From Mycobacterium sp. IS-1496 (lineage in GTDB: Bacteria > Actinomycetota > Actinomycetes > Mycobacteriales > Mycobacteriaceae), in NCBI RefSeq assembly GCF_001499995.1, contig NZ_LQIU01000022.1, positions 1 to 64,000 on the forward strand: 64,000 bases of DNA. Direction: 5' to 3'. Under the pieces are notes generated by a model that saw only the letters and a list, made by a program, of their open reading frames with translations, did not search any database and had not been told where the DNA came from. Both the position numbers and the translations under genes were made by a program. Position 1 is the first letter of the stretch; each line of letters opens with the position of its first letter. This document shows positions 35,645-44,475 of this stretch, one piece after another.

Positions 35645-37060
35645 ATGAATCGCCTCGATCGCTTCTTCGAGATCTCGGCACGCGGCTCCACGCTCGGCGC
35701 CGAGGTCCGTGGTGGCCTCGTCACGTTCATCGCGATGGCGTACATCATCGTGCTGAACCCGATCATCCTGTCGAGTTCCGACGACGTCGAGGGCAACTCG
35801 CTGCAGTTCGCCCAGGTCTCGGCGACCACGGCGCTCGCCGCGGGCGTGATGACGATCCTCTTCGGGCTGATCGCGCGGTTGCCGTTCGCGTTCGCCGCCG
35901 GGCTCGGGATCAACTCGTTCCTGGCGACGACGGTGGTCGGCGAGGTCACCTGGCCCGAGGCGATGGGCCTGGTCGTCATCAACGGCCTGATCATCGTGCT
36001 GCTGGCGGTCACCGGGCTGCGCCGCTTGGTGTTCGACGCGGTGCCGATGCAGCTGAAACTGGCGATCACCGCGGGCATCGGGTTGTTCATCCTGTTCATC
36101 GGCCTCGTCGACGCCGGTTTCGTCAGTTCGACCGGATCGGCCTCGCCCCCGGTCGGCCTCGGGGCAGGCGGGCTGGGCTCGATCAGCACGGTGCCGACCG
36201 TGATCTTCGTGGTCACACTGCTGGTCACCGGTGTGCTGGTCGCGCGGCGGGTGCGCGGCGGCATCCTGATCGGGCTGGTGGCGGGCACCGTCATCGCCGT
36301 CGTCGTCGAGGCGATCTGGGATCTGGGTTCGGCGCAGGACAAGGCCGGCGGCTGGAGCCTGTCGGTGCCGCAGCTGTCCGGTTCGCCGTTCGCGGTGCCG
36401 GACCTCTCGCTGGTCGGCGAGTTCAGCATGACCGGCAGTTTCGAGCGCATCGGCATCCTCGCGGCGGTGATGCTCGTCTTCACCCTGGTGTTCGCGAACT
36501 TCTTCGACGCGATGGGCACGTTCACCGGGCTGTCGCGGGAGGCGGGGCTCTCCGACGATCGGGGCACCTTCCCGCGACTGCGCTCCGCGCTGATCGTCGA
36601 GGGGGCGGGCGCAGCAGTCGGCGGTGCGTCGTCGGCGTCGTCCAACACGGTGTTCATCGAATCCGGCGCCGGCATCGAAGAGGGCGCGCGCACCGGTCTG
36701 GCGAACCTCGTCACCGGCGCCCTGTTCCTCGCCGCGATGTTCGTCTCCCCGTTGGCGTCGATCGTGCCGACGGAAGTGGCGGCGGCGGCCCTGGTGATCG
36801 TGGGCGCGATGATGGTGTCGCAACTGCGGCACATCGAGTTGTCGGAGTTCTCGGTGGTGTTACCGGTGGTCCTCACCGTCGCCGCCATGCCGTTCACGTA
36901 CTCCATCGCCAACGGCATCGGCGTCGGGTTCATCTCGTGGGTGGTCGTTCGCTCCGGCGCCGGCAAGGCCCGCGAGATCAGCCCGCTGCTCTGGGTGGTG
37001 GCCGCCGGCTTCCTCGTGTACTTCGCCCGCAGCTGGATCGAGAACCTCATGGGTGTCTGA
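35645..37060 (+). CDS. NCS2-family (AzgA-type) purine permease
   Basis: A 471-residue membrane transporter with about 13 hydrophobic segments. AzgA-type marks are the N-terminal R-F-F-E-I-S-A-R-G-S-T-L, the G-L-G-I-N-S-F loop, F-D-A-M-G-T-F-T-G-L (residues near 290) and G-A-A-V-G-G-A-S-S-A-S-S-N-T-V-F-I-E-S. Related proteins take up adenine, guanine or hypoxanthine by proton symport. The 3' end is overlapped for about 200 bases by the convergent BrkB-family gene. The promoter seems leaderless. Only 74 bases separate it from lysG, but a LysG role is not proven. Confidence 0.85.
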   Translation: MNRLDRFFEISARGSTLGAEVRGGLVTFIAMAYIIVLNPIILSSSDDVEGNSLQFAQVSATTALAAGVMTILFGLIARLPFAFAAGLGINSFLATTVVGEVTWPEAMGLVVINGLIIVLLAVTGLRRLVFDAVPMQLKLAITAGIGLFILFIGLVDAGFVSSTGSASPPVGLGAGGLGSISTVPTVIFVVTLLVTGVLVARRVRGGILIGLVAGTVIAVVVEAIWDLGSAQDKAGGWSLSVPQLSGSPFAVPDLSLVGEFSMTGSFERIGILAAVMLVFTLVFANFFDAMGTFTGLSREAGLSDDRGTFPRLRSALIVEGAGAAVGGASSASSNTVFIESGAGIEEGARTGLANLVTGALFLAAMFVSPLASIVPTEVAAAALVIVGAMMVSQLRHIELSEFSVVLPVVLTVAAMPFTYSIANGIGVGFISWVVVRSGAGKAREISPLLWVVAAGFLVYFARSWIENLMGV

Positions 37061-38014
37061 GCGGTTGGCCTCGAACGTCACCGCCACATGCTGGAAACCC
37101 TTGACCCGCTCCGCTTTTGCCTTACGGGTGTAGGTGCGGCGATCGGCTGAGGTCAGCGTCACCGAATCGGTGAACGGGGTGAGCAGAGCACGCGGATAGA
37201 GCCGGTCGACGCGCACCACGTTGAGCTCCGCGCACAGCACCAGGCTGACCGAGATGAGGTAGAGGAACGCCAGGAGTCCGAGGACGAGGGCGAACACGGT
37301 GTTGGTGGCGCTGGCCGAACTGACCGTCCGCGCGACGTAGCCGGCGCCGAACCACTGCAGGAACTGCCAGACCACCGCCCCGGCCAGCGCGCCGGGCAGC
37401 ACCTGACGGTAGGTGAGCTCGCGGCTCGTCGTCGTCCGGAACGCGACCAGCAGGATCCCGGTGTTGATCGCGATGGTGCTCACCAGGACGCCGGCCGTGC
37501 CGAACAGGCCGAGATCGTCGACGGCCCGGCCGACGGCGGACAGCACCGTCGCCGCGATCGCCGCCGACCCCAGCACCAGCAGGAGCAGCAGGCTGCGGAT
37601 GCGTGACCGGATCGGATCCGGGCGCACATTGCGGGGCACCGCCCACACCGTGTTCATCGCGTTCTGCACCGCCTGTCCGACGCCGGATCCGCCGTAGAGG
37701 GCACCGAGGATGCCGACCACCACGGCGACCGCGCCACCGCTGAGCTGTTCGGGTTGTGCCAACTGCTCACCGATCAGCGGGAACTGGCTGACGGTCGACT
37801 CCACGATCTGCTGCTGCAGATCCGGGCGGCCGACGAGCACCACACCCAGCACGGTGGTGAGCAGGAGCAGCAGCGGGAACAGCGAGACGAACGCGTAGTA
37901 GGTGATCAGCGCCGCGAGGTAACCGCCCTGGTCGTCGACGTACTTGTAGATCACCGCGAGGACGTAGCCGATGACTCGGCTGCGCTGTTGCAGCCTGTCG
38001 AGCCAACCGATCAC
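36860..38014 (-). CDS. YihY/BrkB-family membrane protein with antisense-derived tail
   Basis: An inner-membrane protein of the YihY/BrkB family (formerly called ribonuclease BN) with six helices. It has the family segments D-D-Q-G-G-Y-L-A-A-L-I-T-Y-Y-A-F-V-S-L-F-P near the start, G-L-Y-G-G-S-G-V, and L-Y-L-I-S-V-S-L-V-L-C-A-E-L-N. The proper domain ends near residue 310 (T-Y-T-R-K-A-K-A-E-R). The frame then continues for about 65 residues antisense to the purine permease, giving a His/Asp/Gly-rich tail that is not family-like. I chose the GTG at 38014 because AAAGG lies 8 bases upstream. A GTG three codons earlier at 38023 is possible but directly touches that site. Confidence 0.8.
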   Translation of the reverse strand: MIGWLDRLQQRSRVIGYVLAVIYKYVDDQGGYLAALITYYAFVSLFPLLLLLTTVLGVVLVGRPDLQQQIVESTVSQFPLIGEQLAQPEQLSGGAVAVVVGILGALYGGSGVGQAVQNAMNTVWAVPRNVRPDPIRSRIRSLLLLLVLGSAAIAATVLSAVGRAVDDLGLFGTAGVLVSTIAINTGILLVAFRTTTSRELTYRQVLPGALAGAVVWQFLQWFGAGYVARTVSSASATNTVFALVLGLLAFLYLISVSLVLCAELNVVRVDRLYPRALLTPFTDSVTLTSADRRTYTRKAKAERVKGFQHVAVTFEANRSDTHEVLDPAAGEVHEEAGGHHPEQRADLAGLAGAGANDHPRDEPDADAVGDGVRERHGGDGEDHR

Positions 38015-38088
38015 CGCAGCCACCTTTCGGACAGTGCGCCCGGCATACCCCCTGCGACCGGTGAAAACACCCGAGGCGGCGTAACCGC

Positions 38089-38418
38089 CTATCCGTCGGT
38101 CGGCTCCGCCGGTTCCACCGTGGCCAGTTGGTCGATGCCACTGATCCGCAGCACCGGCATCAGATACGGGTTGGCGACCAGGCGCATCTTCGGCACCTGG
38201 TCGGCGTGTACGGACAACGCGCCGATCGCGGCGCTGTCCAGGTACTCGACGGCGCTGAGGTCGACCGTCACCGTCCCGGCGCCGTCCGCCGCCGCGATCA
38301 CCGTGACCAGTGCCCGGGTGAAGGTGTCGACGTTGCTCAAGTCGATCTCGCCCTCGGCGACCAGCAGCGGGCTGCCGTCGGTGTGCCGGTCGGCGTTGAC
38401 GGTGAGCGGTGTGACCAT
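38089..38418 (-). CDS. STAS-domain anti-sigma-factor antagonist
   Basis: A 109-residue single-domain STAS protein: L-V-A-E-G-E-I-D-L-S-N-V-D-T-F near the start and V-T-V-D-L-S-A-V-E-Y-L-D-S-A-A-I-G-A-L in the centre. Ser in Y-L-D-S-A-A is the expected phosphorylation site, as in SpoIIAA/RsbV. Its ATG shares one base with the stop of the giant sensor gene (TGATG), so the two are translated together. In partner-switching systems the unphosphorylated STAS protein binds the anti-sigma kinase and frees a sigma factor. Here the kinase-like ATPase and the PP2C phosphatase lie in the upstream protein. Confidence 0.88.
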   Translation of the reverse strand: MVTPLTVNADRHTDGSPLLVAEGEIDLSNVDTFTRALVTVIAAADGAGTVTVDLSAVEYLDSAAIGALSVHADQVPKMRLVANPYLMPVLRISGIDQLATVEPAEPTDG

Positions 38419-41400
38419 CAGACGATCCTCGCGTCGAGGTGGACCGCGGTGCCGTCGTCTCCTGGCCTGATCCTCACATCGTCCATCAGACCCTCCATCA
38501 GCGCGACACCGCGGCCCCGCCGGGTGTCGACCTCCGTCCGCGGTGTCTTCCACGAGCCGGTGTCGAGTACCGACACCTGAAGCCGGTCCACCAGTGCGGT
38601 CGCCCGCAGGGTGACGTGACCGTCGGGCCGGTCACGGTGCCCGTGCTCGATCGCGTTCGCGACCGCCTCACCGGCCGCGATGAGTACGTTCATCGCCTGA
38701 TCCGGTCCCACGCCGGCCTGCGTCAGCCAATCCCGAAGGGCCGTACGGGAACTCGCGAGGTATTCGTTGCGCGCCGGGAACACCATGTCGAGCGGGGCGG
38801 GTTGGCGGTAGAGGAGCAGCGCGACGTCGTCCTGATAACCATCGTCGGGCGAGAGGCGGGACATCAGCTGGTCGGCGACCGCGTCGAGGCCATCGGACCG
38901 GCCCTCGGCGACCAGGCCGGCGGCTCGGCCGATACCCGTCTCCAACGAGGCGCGGCGACGTTCCACGAGCCCGTCGGTGTAGAGGAGCAGCGTGGCCCGC
39001 GCGGACAGCGTCACCCGGGCCTCCGGCCGCTCCTGGTCGGGCCGCAGCGCCAGCGCGAAACCGCGGGCATCGTCGAGCACTCGGGTCGCGCCGTCCGAGT
39101 CGACGAGTATGGGCGGCGGGTGACCGGCGCTGGAGTACACCAGTTCACCGCTGTGCGGTGACAGCACCGCACACCACACAGTCGTGCAGCGCGCTCCCGG
39201 CAGCCGTGCCGCGAACCGGTCGAGACCCGCCAGCGCCGCTCCCGGGCTGGGCTGGTCGAGCAGCAGCGCGCGGCACGCACTGCGCAGCTGGCCCATGACG
39301 GTGGCCGCCTCGAGATCGTGTCCGACGCAGTCGCCGACGACCAGACCGATGCATCCGCCGTCCAGATCCACGACGTCGTACCAGTCGCCGCCGACCTGCA
39401 GGGGCCGGGTCGCCGGGTGGTAGCGGACCGCGAACCCGCCCGGCAGCCGGGCCGGGCCGAGGATCGCGTGCTGCAGCGTCAGCGCGGTCTCCCGCTGCTG
39501 GTCGAGCCGGTGCACCCGCTGCAGCCCCTGACCGAGGCGGCCGGCCAGAACGGTCAACAGCGTGTGGTCCTCCGGGGTGAACGGGCGTTGTTCGAGCAGT
39601 TCGATCCACAGGACGAGCACGCCGCGGGGATGTTGCAGCGTGATGCCCGCCGTGCCGTACTCCCCCGTGTCGGCGGTCAGCACGTCGGCGTCGCGCAGCG
39701 TGGAGATCGTATGTCGTTGTCCGACAGTGAGATCCGACCACTGCACGGGCTCGCCGGCGCAGATGATGTCCGGGGTGACGTCGCCGTCCACGTGGGGGAA
39801 GGTCACGGCCAGCACACGTCGCGCCTGCCACAGCCGGTGCAGTTCCCCCACGGCCGCGCGCAGCGCCCCGTCGAGTGTGTCGGCCTCTGCCAGTTGCTCG
39901 TTGAGCGCGGCCAGCGCGGTCTCCCGCTGGACGGTGTAGTGCTCGGCGGTGACGTCGCGGAACGTGCCGACGGCGACGCGCCGGCCCGTGTCGGGGTCGC
40001 GCGCGGGGTTGAAACTCGCGTTGACCCAGATCCGGTGGCCGTCGCGGTGCACGACCGGGAAGGTGAAGTCCCCGCGGGCCTGCTCCATCACCCCGCCGAA
40101 CGCCTGACTGGTCTCCCGGTAGCCGTCGGGGTCGGTGTCCGGGTCGGGCCACCACGGCTGTTCGGGTTCGTACGGCAGCCCTTCGGGACCGTAGCCGAGG
40201 ATGTCGGTGAAGGCGGTGTTGATCTCGATGATCGCGCCCCGTTCGTCGCAGACGAAGAACGCCTCCTGCAACGAGTCGATCAGTGCGGTGCGCCAGCGGC
40301 TGTGGTGGTTGCGCAACCGCGCCAGCGCCACATTGGCACGCACCCGGGCCAGGAGTTCCGCTGCCGCAAAGGGTTTGACAAGGTAGTCGTCGGCGCCGGC
40401 ATGCAGACCCTCGATGGACGATTCCTGCCCCGCCCGGGCCGACAACAGCAGCACCGGCAGCGCGGCGGTGCGGGAGTCGGTGCGCAGCGCGGCGACGAGC
40501 TCCAGGCCGTCGAGGCGGGGCATCATGACGTCGCTGACGACGAGATCGGGCAGGTCCGCCCGGATGGAATCCAGCGCCTGCCTGCCGTCGGACACCGCGG
40601 TGACCTCGTAACCGGCGCCGCGCAGCAGACCGGTGAGGTACGCGCGCATGTCGGCGTTGTCGTCGGCGATCAGCACCCGGGCGGGCACGACGGCACCGCC
40701 GTCCGCGGGCACCGTCGCAGTGATCCCCTGCGCCTCTTCGGGTTCGGGGTCCGACGCGGGCAGCCAGCGCAGCGCCTCCTGCAGAAAGGGGTCGGCGATG
40801 GTGGAGACGCCGGACGCCCGTCCCGCAGGCACGACGTCGTCCGGCGGCAGATGGGCCGCCCCGAACGGCACCCGGATGGTGAAGGTGGTGCCGCGTCCCT
40901 CCTCGCTGTGCGCGCCGATGGCGCCACCGTGAAGGCCGATCAGCTCCTTGACGAGAGCCAGGCCGATCCCACTGCCCTCCGTCGACCGGGACTCGGTGGT
41001 CTGGACCCGGTGGAACCGTTCGAACAGCCGGGGCATCTCGGCGTCGGGAATCCCGACCCCGGTGTCGGACACCGTGACCACCGCGGCGCCGTCGTCGTGG
41101 GTGACCTGGACCGTGACGGCGCCTTCGAGGGTGAACTTCAGCGCGTTGGACAGAAGGTTGAGGACGACCTTCTCCCACATGTCGCGGTCGACGTAGACCG
41201 GTTCGGCCAGCGGCGGACAGTCGACGGCGAACTGGAGCCCCGCCCGTTCGATCGCCGACCGGAACACGCTCGCCAGCTCCGCGGTGACGGCGGCCAGGTC
41301 GACGGGTTCGAACCGGGCCTGCATGCGGCCGGCCTGGATGCGGGAGAAGTCGAGCAACGTGTTGACCAACTTGGCGAGCCGTAACCCGTTGCGGTGCACC

Positions 41401-42578
41401 AGCTCCAGTTCTTCGCGCACCCCCGTCTCGAGGCCGGCGCCACGGCGCAACTCGGCCAACGGGCCGAGGATCAGCGTGAGCGGGGTCCGGAACTCATGGC
41501 TGATGTTGGAGAAGAACGCGGTCTTGGCCGCGTCCAGCTCGGCGAGTTCCTCGGCCCGCCGCTGCTGGGCCCGGTAGCTGCGGGCGCTGCCGATCCCGGC
41601 GGCGATGTGCCCGGCGACCAGTTCGATGAACCCGCGGTAGGGCGCGTCCAGCCTGCGGTGTGAGTTCAACGCCGCCACCAGGAATCCGACCGGGTCGGCG
41701 CCCTGCTGCAGCAACGGGACCACCAGTGCCTGCGCGGGCGGGTCGGGCCAGACCCCGCGGGGCAGGCCCAGCGATTCGTCGTCGAGGTCGAGCAGCACGG
41801 TCTCCCCCTCGGCGGGCAGCCGGACCGGCCACACCGACATCCCGTCGGCCGACATCGTCTCCGGTGCCGCCGCGTGTCCCGGCGCGATTCCGCTGCTCGC
41901 GGCGAGCCGCGCGTCGCCGTCCTCGCCGAACAGATAGGTCAGCGTGAACGGCAGGTCGTAGAGATTGCGGTTGAGCTGTTCGGCGGCGAAGTCGAGCATC
42001 TGCCGCTCGGTGCGGACCACGCTCGGATCCGATCCGAGGTCCCGCAGGGTCGTCATCCGGCGCTCGGCGATCACCCGCTCGGTGTCCTCGCTCACCACGC
42101 ACAGCATGCCGACGACGTGACCGCCGTCGTCGCGCAGCGGGCTGTAGGAGAAGGTGTGGTAGGTCTCCTCGGAGTAGCCGGATCGTTCGAGGAACAGCAG
42201 CAGCGCCGAATCCCAGGTGGCCTGCCCGGTCGACAGGACCGACTCGATCCGCGGACCGATGTCGGGCCAGATCTCGGCCCACACCTCGCTGGCCGGCCGG
42301 CCCAACGCCCACGGGTACTTACGGCCCAAGGTGTCCCGCCGGTACGCGGCGTTGCAGAAGAAGGTCAGCTCCGGGCCCCATGCCATCCACATCGGGAACC
42401 GCGACGACAGCAGGATGCTGACGGCGGTGCGCAGACTCTGCGGCCAGGTCGCGGGCGACCCGAGTGCGGTGGCCTCCCAGTCGACCACGGCGAGGTGGCG
42501 GCCCACGTCCGGGTCCGCACCGAAAAGTGCGTTCGCAGAGGAGGTCAACGAAGCCGCCCCAGCTTCCTCAACGCCCAA
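38418..42578 (-). CDS. multidomain sensor: PAS-GAF-histidine kinase-receiver-PAS-GAF-PP2C phosphatase-anti-sigma ATPase
   Basis: A 1386-residue cytosolic signalling protein. Domains in order are PAS (about 30-170), GAF (190-340), HisKA with H361 in S-H-E-F-R-T-P-L, HATPase (N478, D-T-G-V-G-I-P 505-511, G-S-G-I-G-L 535-540), receiver (D639-D640, phosphoacceptor D683, K735), PAS (765-880), GAF (895-1025), SpoIIE/RsbU-type PP2C phosphatase (G-G-D-W-Y-D 1063-1068, G-D-C-V-G-H-D 1082-1088, D-G near 1202, D1250-D1251) and a C-terminal RsbW-like HATPase (E-A-V-A-N-A-I-E-H-G, D-T-G at 1339). All key residues are present. It joins a hybrid two-component kinase to a partner-switching unit, with the STAS protein encoded immediately after. 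The start is a TTG at 42578 preceded by GAGAGGGA. No transmembrane segment is seen, so the signals are cytoplasmic. Confidence 0.9.
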   Translation of the reverse strand: MGVEEAGAASLTSSANALFGADPDVGRHLAVVDWEATALGSPATWPQSLRTAVSILLSSRFPMWMAWGPELTFFCNAAYRRDTLGRKYPWALGRPASEVWAEIWPDIGPRIESVLSTGQATWDSALLLFLERSGYSEETYHTFSYSPLRDDGGHVVGMLCVVSEDTERVIAERRMTTLRDLGSDPSVVRTERQMLDFAAEQLNRNLYDLPFTLTYLFGEDGDARLAASSGIAPGHAAAPETMSADGMSVWPVRLPAEGETVLLDLDDESLGLPRGVWPDPPAQALVVPLLQQGADPVGFLVAALNSHRRLDAPYRGFIELVAGHIAAGIGSARSYRAQQRRAEELAELDAAKTAFFSNISHEFRTPLTLILGPLAELRRGAGLETGVREELELVHRNGLRLAKLVNTLLDFSRIQAGRMQARFEPVDLAAVTAELASVFRSAIERAGLQFAVDCPPLAEPVYVDRDMWEKVVLNLLSNALKFTLEGAVTVQVTHDDGAAVVTVSDTGVGIPDAEMPRLFERFHRVQTTESRSTEGSGIGLALVKELIGLHGGAIGAHSEEGRGTTFTIRVPFGAAHLPPDDVVPAGRASGVSTIADPFLQEALRWLPASDPEPEEAQGITATVPADGGAVVPARVLIADDNADMRAYLTGLLRGAGYEVTAVSDGRQALDSIRADLPDLVVSDVMMPRLDGLELVAALRTDSRTAALPVLLLSARAGQESSIEGLHAGADDYLVKPFAAAELLARVRANVALARLRNHHSRWRTALIDSLQEAFFVCDERGAIIEINTAFTDILGYGPEGLPYEPEQPWWPDPDTDPDGYRETSQAFGGVMEQARGDFTFPVVHRDGHRIWVNASFNPARDPDTGRRVAVGTFRDVTAEHYTVQRETALAALNEQLAEADTLDGALRAAVGELHRLWQARRVLAVTFPHVDGDVTPDIICAGEPVQWSDLTVGQRHTISTLRDADVLTADTGEYGTAGITLQHPRGVLVLWIELLEQRPFTPEDHTLLTVLAGRLGQGLQRVHRLDQQRETALTLQHAILGPARLPGGFAVRYHPATRPLQVGGDWYDVVDLDGGCIGLVVGDCVGHDLEAATVMGQLRSACRALLLDQPSPGAALAGLDRFAARLPGARCTTVWCAVLSPHSGELVYSSAGHPPPILVDSDGATRVLDDARGFALALRPDQERPEARVTLSARATLLLYTDGLVERRRASLETGIGRAAGLVAEGRSDGLDAVADQLMSRLSPDDGYQDDVALLLYRQPAPLDMVFPARNEYLASSRTALRDWLTQAGVGPDQAMNVLIAAGEAVANAIEHGHRDRPDGHVTLRATALVDRLQVSVLDTGSWKTPRTEVDTRRGRGVALMEGLMDDVRIRPGDDGTAVHLDARIV

Positions 42579-42768
42579 CCGACATCCCTCTCAGCGCCGC
42601 GGATCGACGCACGAAGGCGGCGCCCCGCCAGGAGGCGCGTTCGCGCCCAGCGTGATCGTCACCTCATGGCCGAGCGCCGCGGTCGCGGCGCCGTTCGTCC
42701 CCGGAGTCATCCGTGAGTGCAGGCTGCCCAAAGCGGATGAAAGTGAAACTTGATTGCCCCGTCCCCGA

Positions 42769-44394
42769 CTACCGGTCCCGGGTGAGGGCGGCGGGGGCGG
42801 CACGCCGTCGCGCGTCGAGGATCAAAACGGCCACGTGCAGCGAGGTCATCGACTCCGCGTCGTCGAGGTCGACGCCGAGGGTCCGGGCGATCCCGGCCAA
42901 TCGCTTGTAGAGCGCGGGACGGCTCATGTGCAGCCGGTGCGCCAGCGCCGCCTTGTTGCCCGCCACCTGCAGATAGTGGCGGAGCACCTCCAGATTGGAC
43001 GGCACGCGCCCGTCGTCGTCGAGCAGTAGCGCCCGCAGTTCTGTCTCGGCGAACTGCTGCACCCGCGGGTCGTCGCGCAACAGCGCGATCAGACCCCGCA
43101 GACGCACGTCGGAAGCACGGTAGACCGCCTGGGTGTGGCCGTGCATCGCGATGGCGACCTCACCGACGTGGGCGGCCTGCCCCAGGCCGTGGATCGCTTC
43201 GACGATCTCGCCTGCGGGGTCGCCGACCGCGCACACCGACCGGGCCTCGGAACGGGCGCCGCCGTCCAGGCGCCGCAGTTCGGCGTGCATGCGTTCGCCG
43301 AGCCCGGTCAGCGCCCGGTCCCAGCCGCCCCGGGCAGTATCGAGCGCCAGCAGGGCGCCGATCTCCCCGTCGCGGCGGATCGAGCACAGCGCGGTGTGGC
43401 CGGCGGCGTTCACCGTGTGCGCGACGGCGTCCAGCAGTGCGACATTACGTTGTTGTGCGACAACGGGATCCGCTGTGGCGGCACTGCGGTCGACCCGCAC
43501 GACGACCGGCAGGTAGCGGGTGGACCTGCGCAGTCCGAGGGCGTGCGCCCGCGCGGCGGCCTCGCGTTCGTCGGTGATGCGGCCCGCGATCACATCGTCG
43601 ATCAGCCCGCTCTGGGCCTGCTGATGCAGCCCGCTGCGGTTGCGCTCGATCATCCGGTGCAGCGCCAGCGCCGCCGCGGCGCGTTCGAGGACCATCGTGG
43701 CGCGGGCCCGGTCGGCGGGCGGCACCGGGACGATGAGGCGCCCCCACTCCTCGCCGCGCGGCCCGACGGAGGTGACCGCCCAGTCCCCGCCTGCGCTCAT
43801 CCGGGACCGCCGCTCCCAGTTCTGCAGCAGCGTCGCGGCGGCGTCCCCGCCCGGCGCGACGGCCAGCGCCTGATGAGCCAGGTCCTCGAGGACGACGGGT
43901 TCGTCGAGGATCCGCGCCGCGGCGTCGACGATCCCGGCCGCGGACGCGCGTTTCATGCTCAACTCGGTGAAGGTCTCGTGCACGCGCCGGTCGAACGCCA
44001 CCTCGTCGTACTGGGCGGCCACGATGCGCCGGTGCACCACCTCGGTCACCGCGACGAACTTGATCTGCCGGTGCAACGCGACGAGCGCGAGGTCCAGACG
44101 TTCGGCGTGGGCGACGACCCCGTCGGGCACCGCCGTCATCGCCGTCCCGAGTTCGACGACCACGCCCACGGCACCGGCGTCGGCGAGCCCCTGCAGGTAG
44201 CGCTGCGGATCGCCGGCCAGCCCACCCCCGGTGGTCAGCACCAGTTCGCCGCCCTGCAGCAGCGCGGACAGGTCGGCCACGTCGCCGACGTGGACCCAGC
44301 GGATGGGGTTAGTCCAGCGGCGCGCGCTGAGTACCTCGGGTGCGCCGCGCGCGACGACGGGCAGACCGATCACGTCGGACACCGTCATCGCCAT
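42769..44394 (-). CDS. PucR-family transcriptional regulator
   Basis: A 541-residue regulator. The N-terminal PucR domain (M-T-V-S-D-V-I-G-L-P-V-V-A-R-G-A-P-E-V-L) occupies roughly 1-125. A GGDEF-like middle region lies around 280-400. The C-terminal helix-turn-helix (H-Y-L-Q-V-A-G-N-K-A-A-L-A-H-R-L-H-M-S-R-P-A-L-Y-K-R-L) is at 465-500. It is divergent from mmsA, with 81 bases between the starts, and so is the likely regulator of the mmsA-aminotransferase pair. The ATG at 44394 has a TACAGT -10 box 6 bases upstream, so the message is probably leaderless. Confidence 0.87.
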   Translation of the reverse strand: MAMTVSDVIGLPVVARGAPEVLSARRWTNPIRWVHVGDVADLSALLQGGELVLTTGGGLAGDPQRYLQGLADAGAVGVVVELGTAMTAVPDGVVAHAERLDLALVALHRQIKFVAVTEVVHRRIVAAQYDEVAFDRRVHETFTELSMKRASAAGIVDAAARILDEPVVLEDLAHQALAVAPGGDAAATLLQNWERRSRMSAGGDWAVTSVGPRGEEWGRLIVPVPPADRARATMVLERAAAALALHRMIERNRSGLHQQAQSGLIDDVIAGRITDEREAAARAHALGLRRSTRYLPVVVRVDRSAATADPVVAQQRNVALLDAVAHTVNAAGHTALCSIRRDGEIGALLALDTARGGWDRALTGLGERMHAELRRLDGGARSEARSVCAVGDPAGEIVEAIHGLGQAAHVGEVAIAMHGHTQAVYRASDVRLRGLIALLRDDPRVQQFAETELRALLLDDDGRVPSNLEVLRHYLQVAGNKAALAHRLHMSRPALYKRLAGIARTLGVDLDDAESMTSLHVAVLILDARRRAAPAALTRDR

Positions 44395-44400
44395 TTACAC

Positions 44401-44406
44401 ACTGTA
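44401..44406 (-). promoter_or_regulatory. -10 box of the pucR leaderless promoter
   Basis: TACAGT on the minus strand lies 6 bases before the ATG at 44394. Confidence 0.5.
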
Positions 44407-44475
44407 TCCCCGCGGTGCGATTCGGTGACACCATGCAACCCCGCACCTGGCTCGCGCGGCGGCACACTTGCCAGC

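Noticed and set aside
42591..42710. Possible 39-residue ORF on the minus strand just before the large sensor gene
   Set aside because: No ribosome binding site or -10 box at its ATG, no recognisable sequence, and a Gly/Pro-rich product. The 190-base gap 42579-42768 otherwise holds only the likely leader of the sensor gene.
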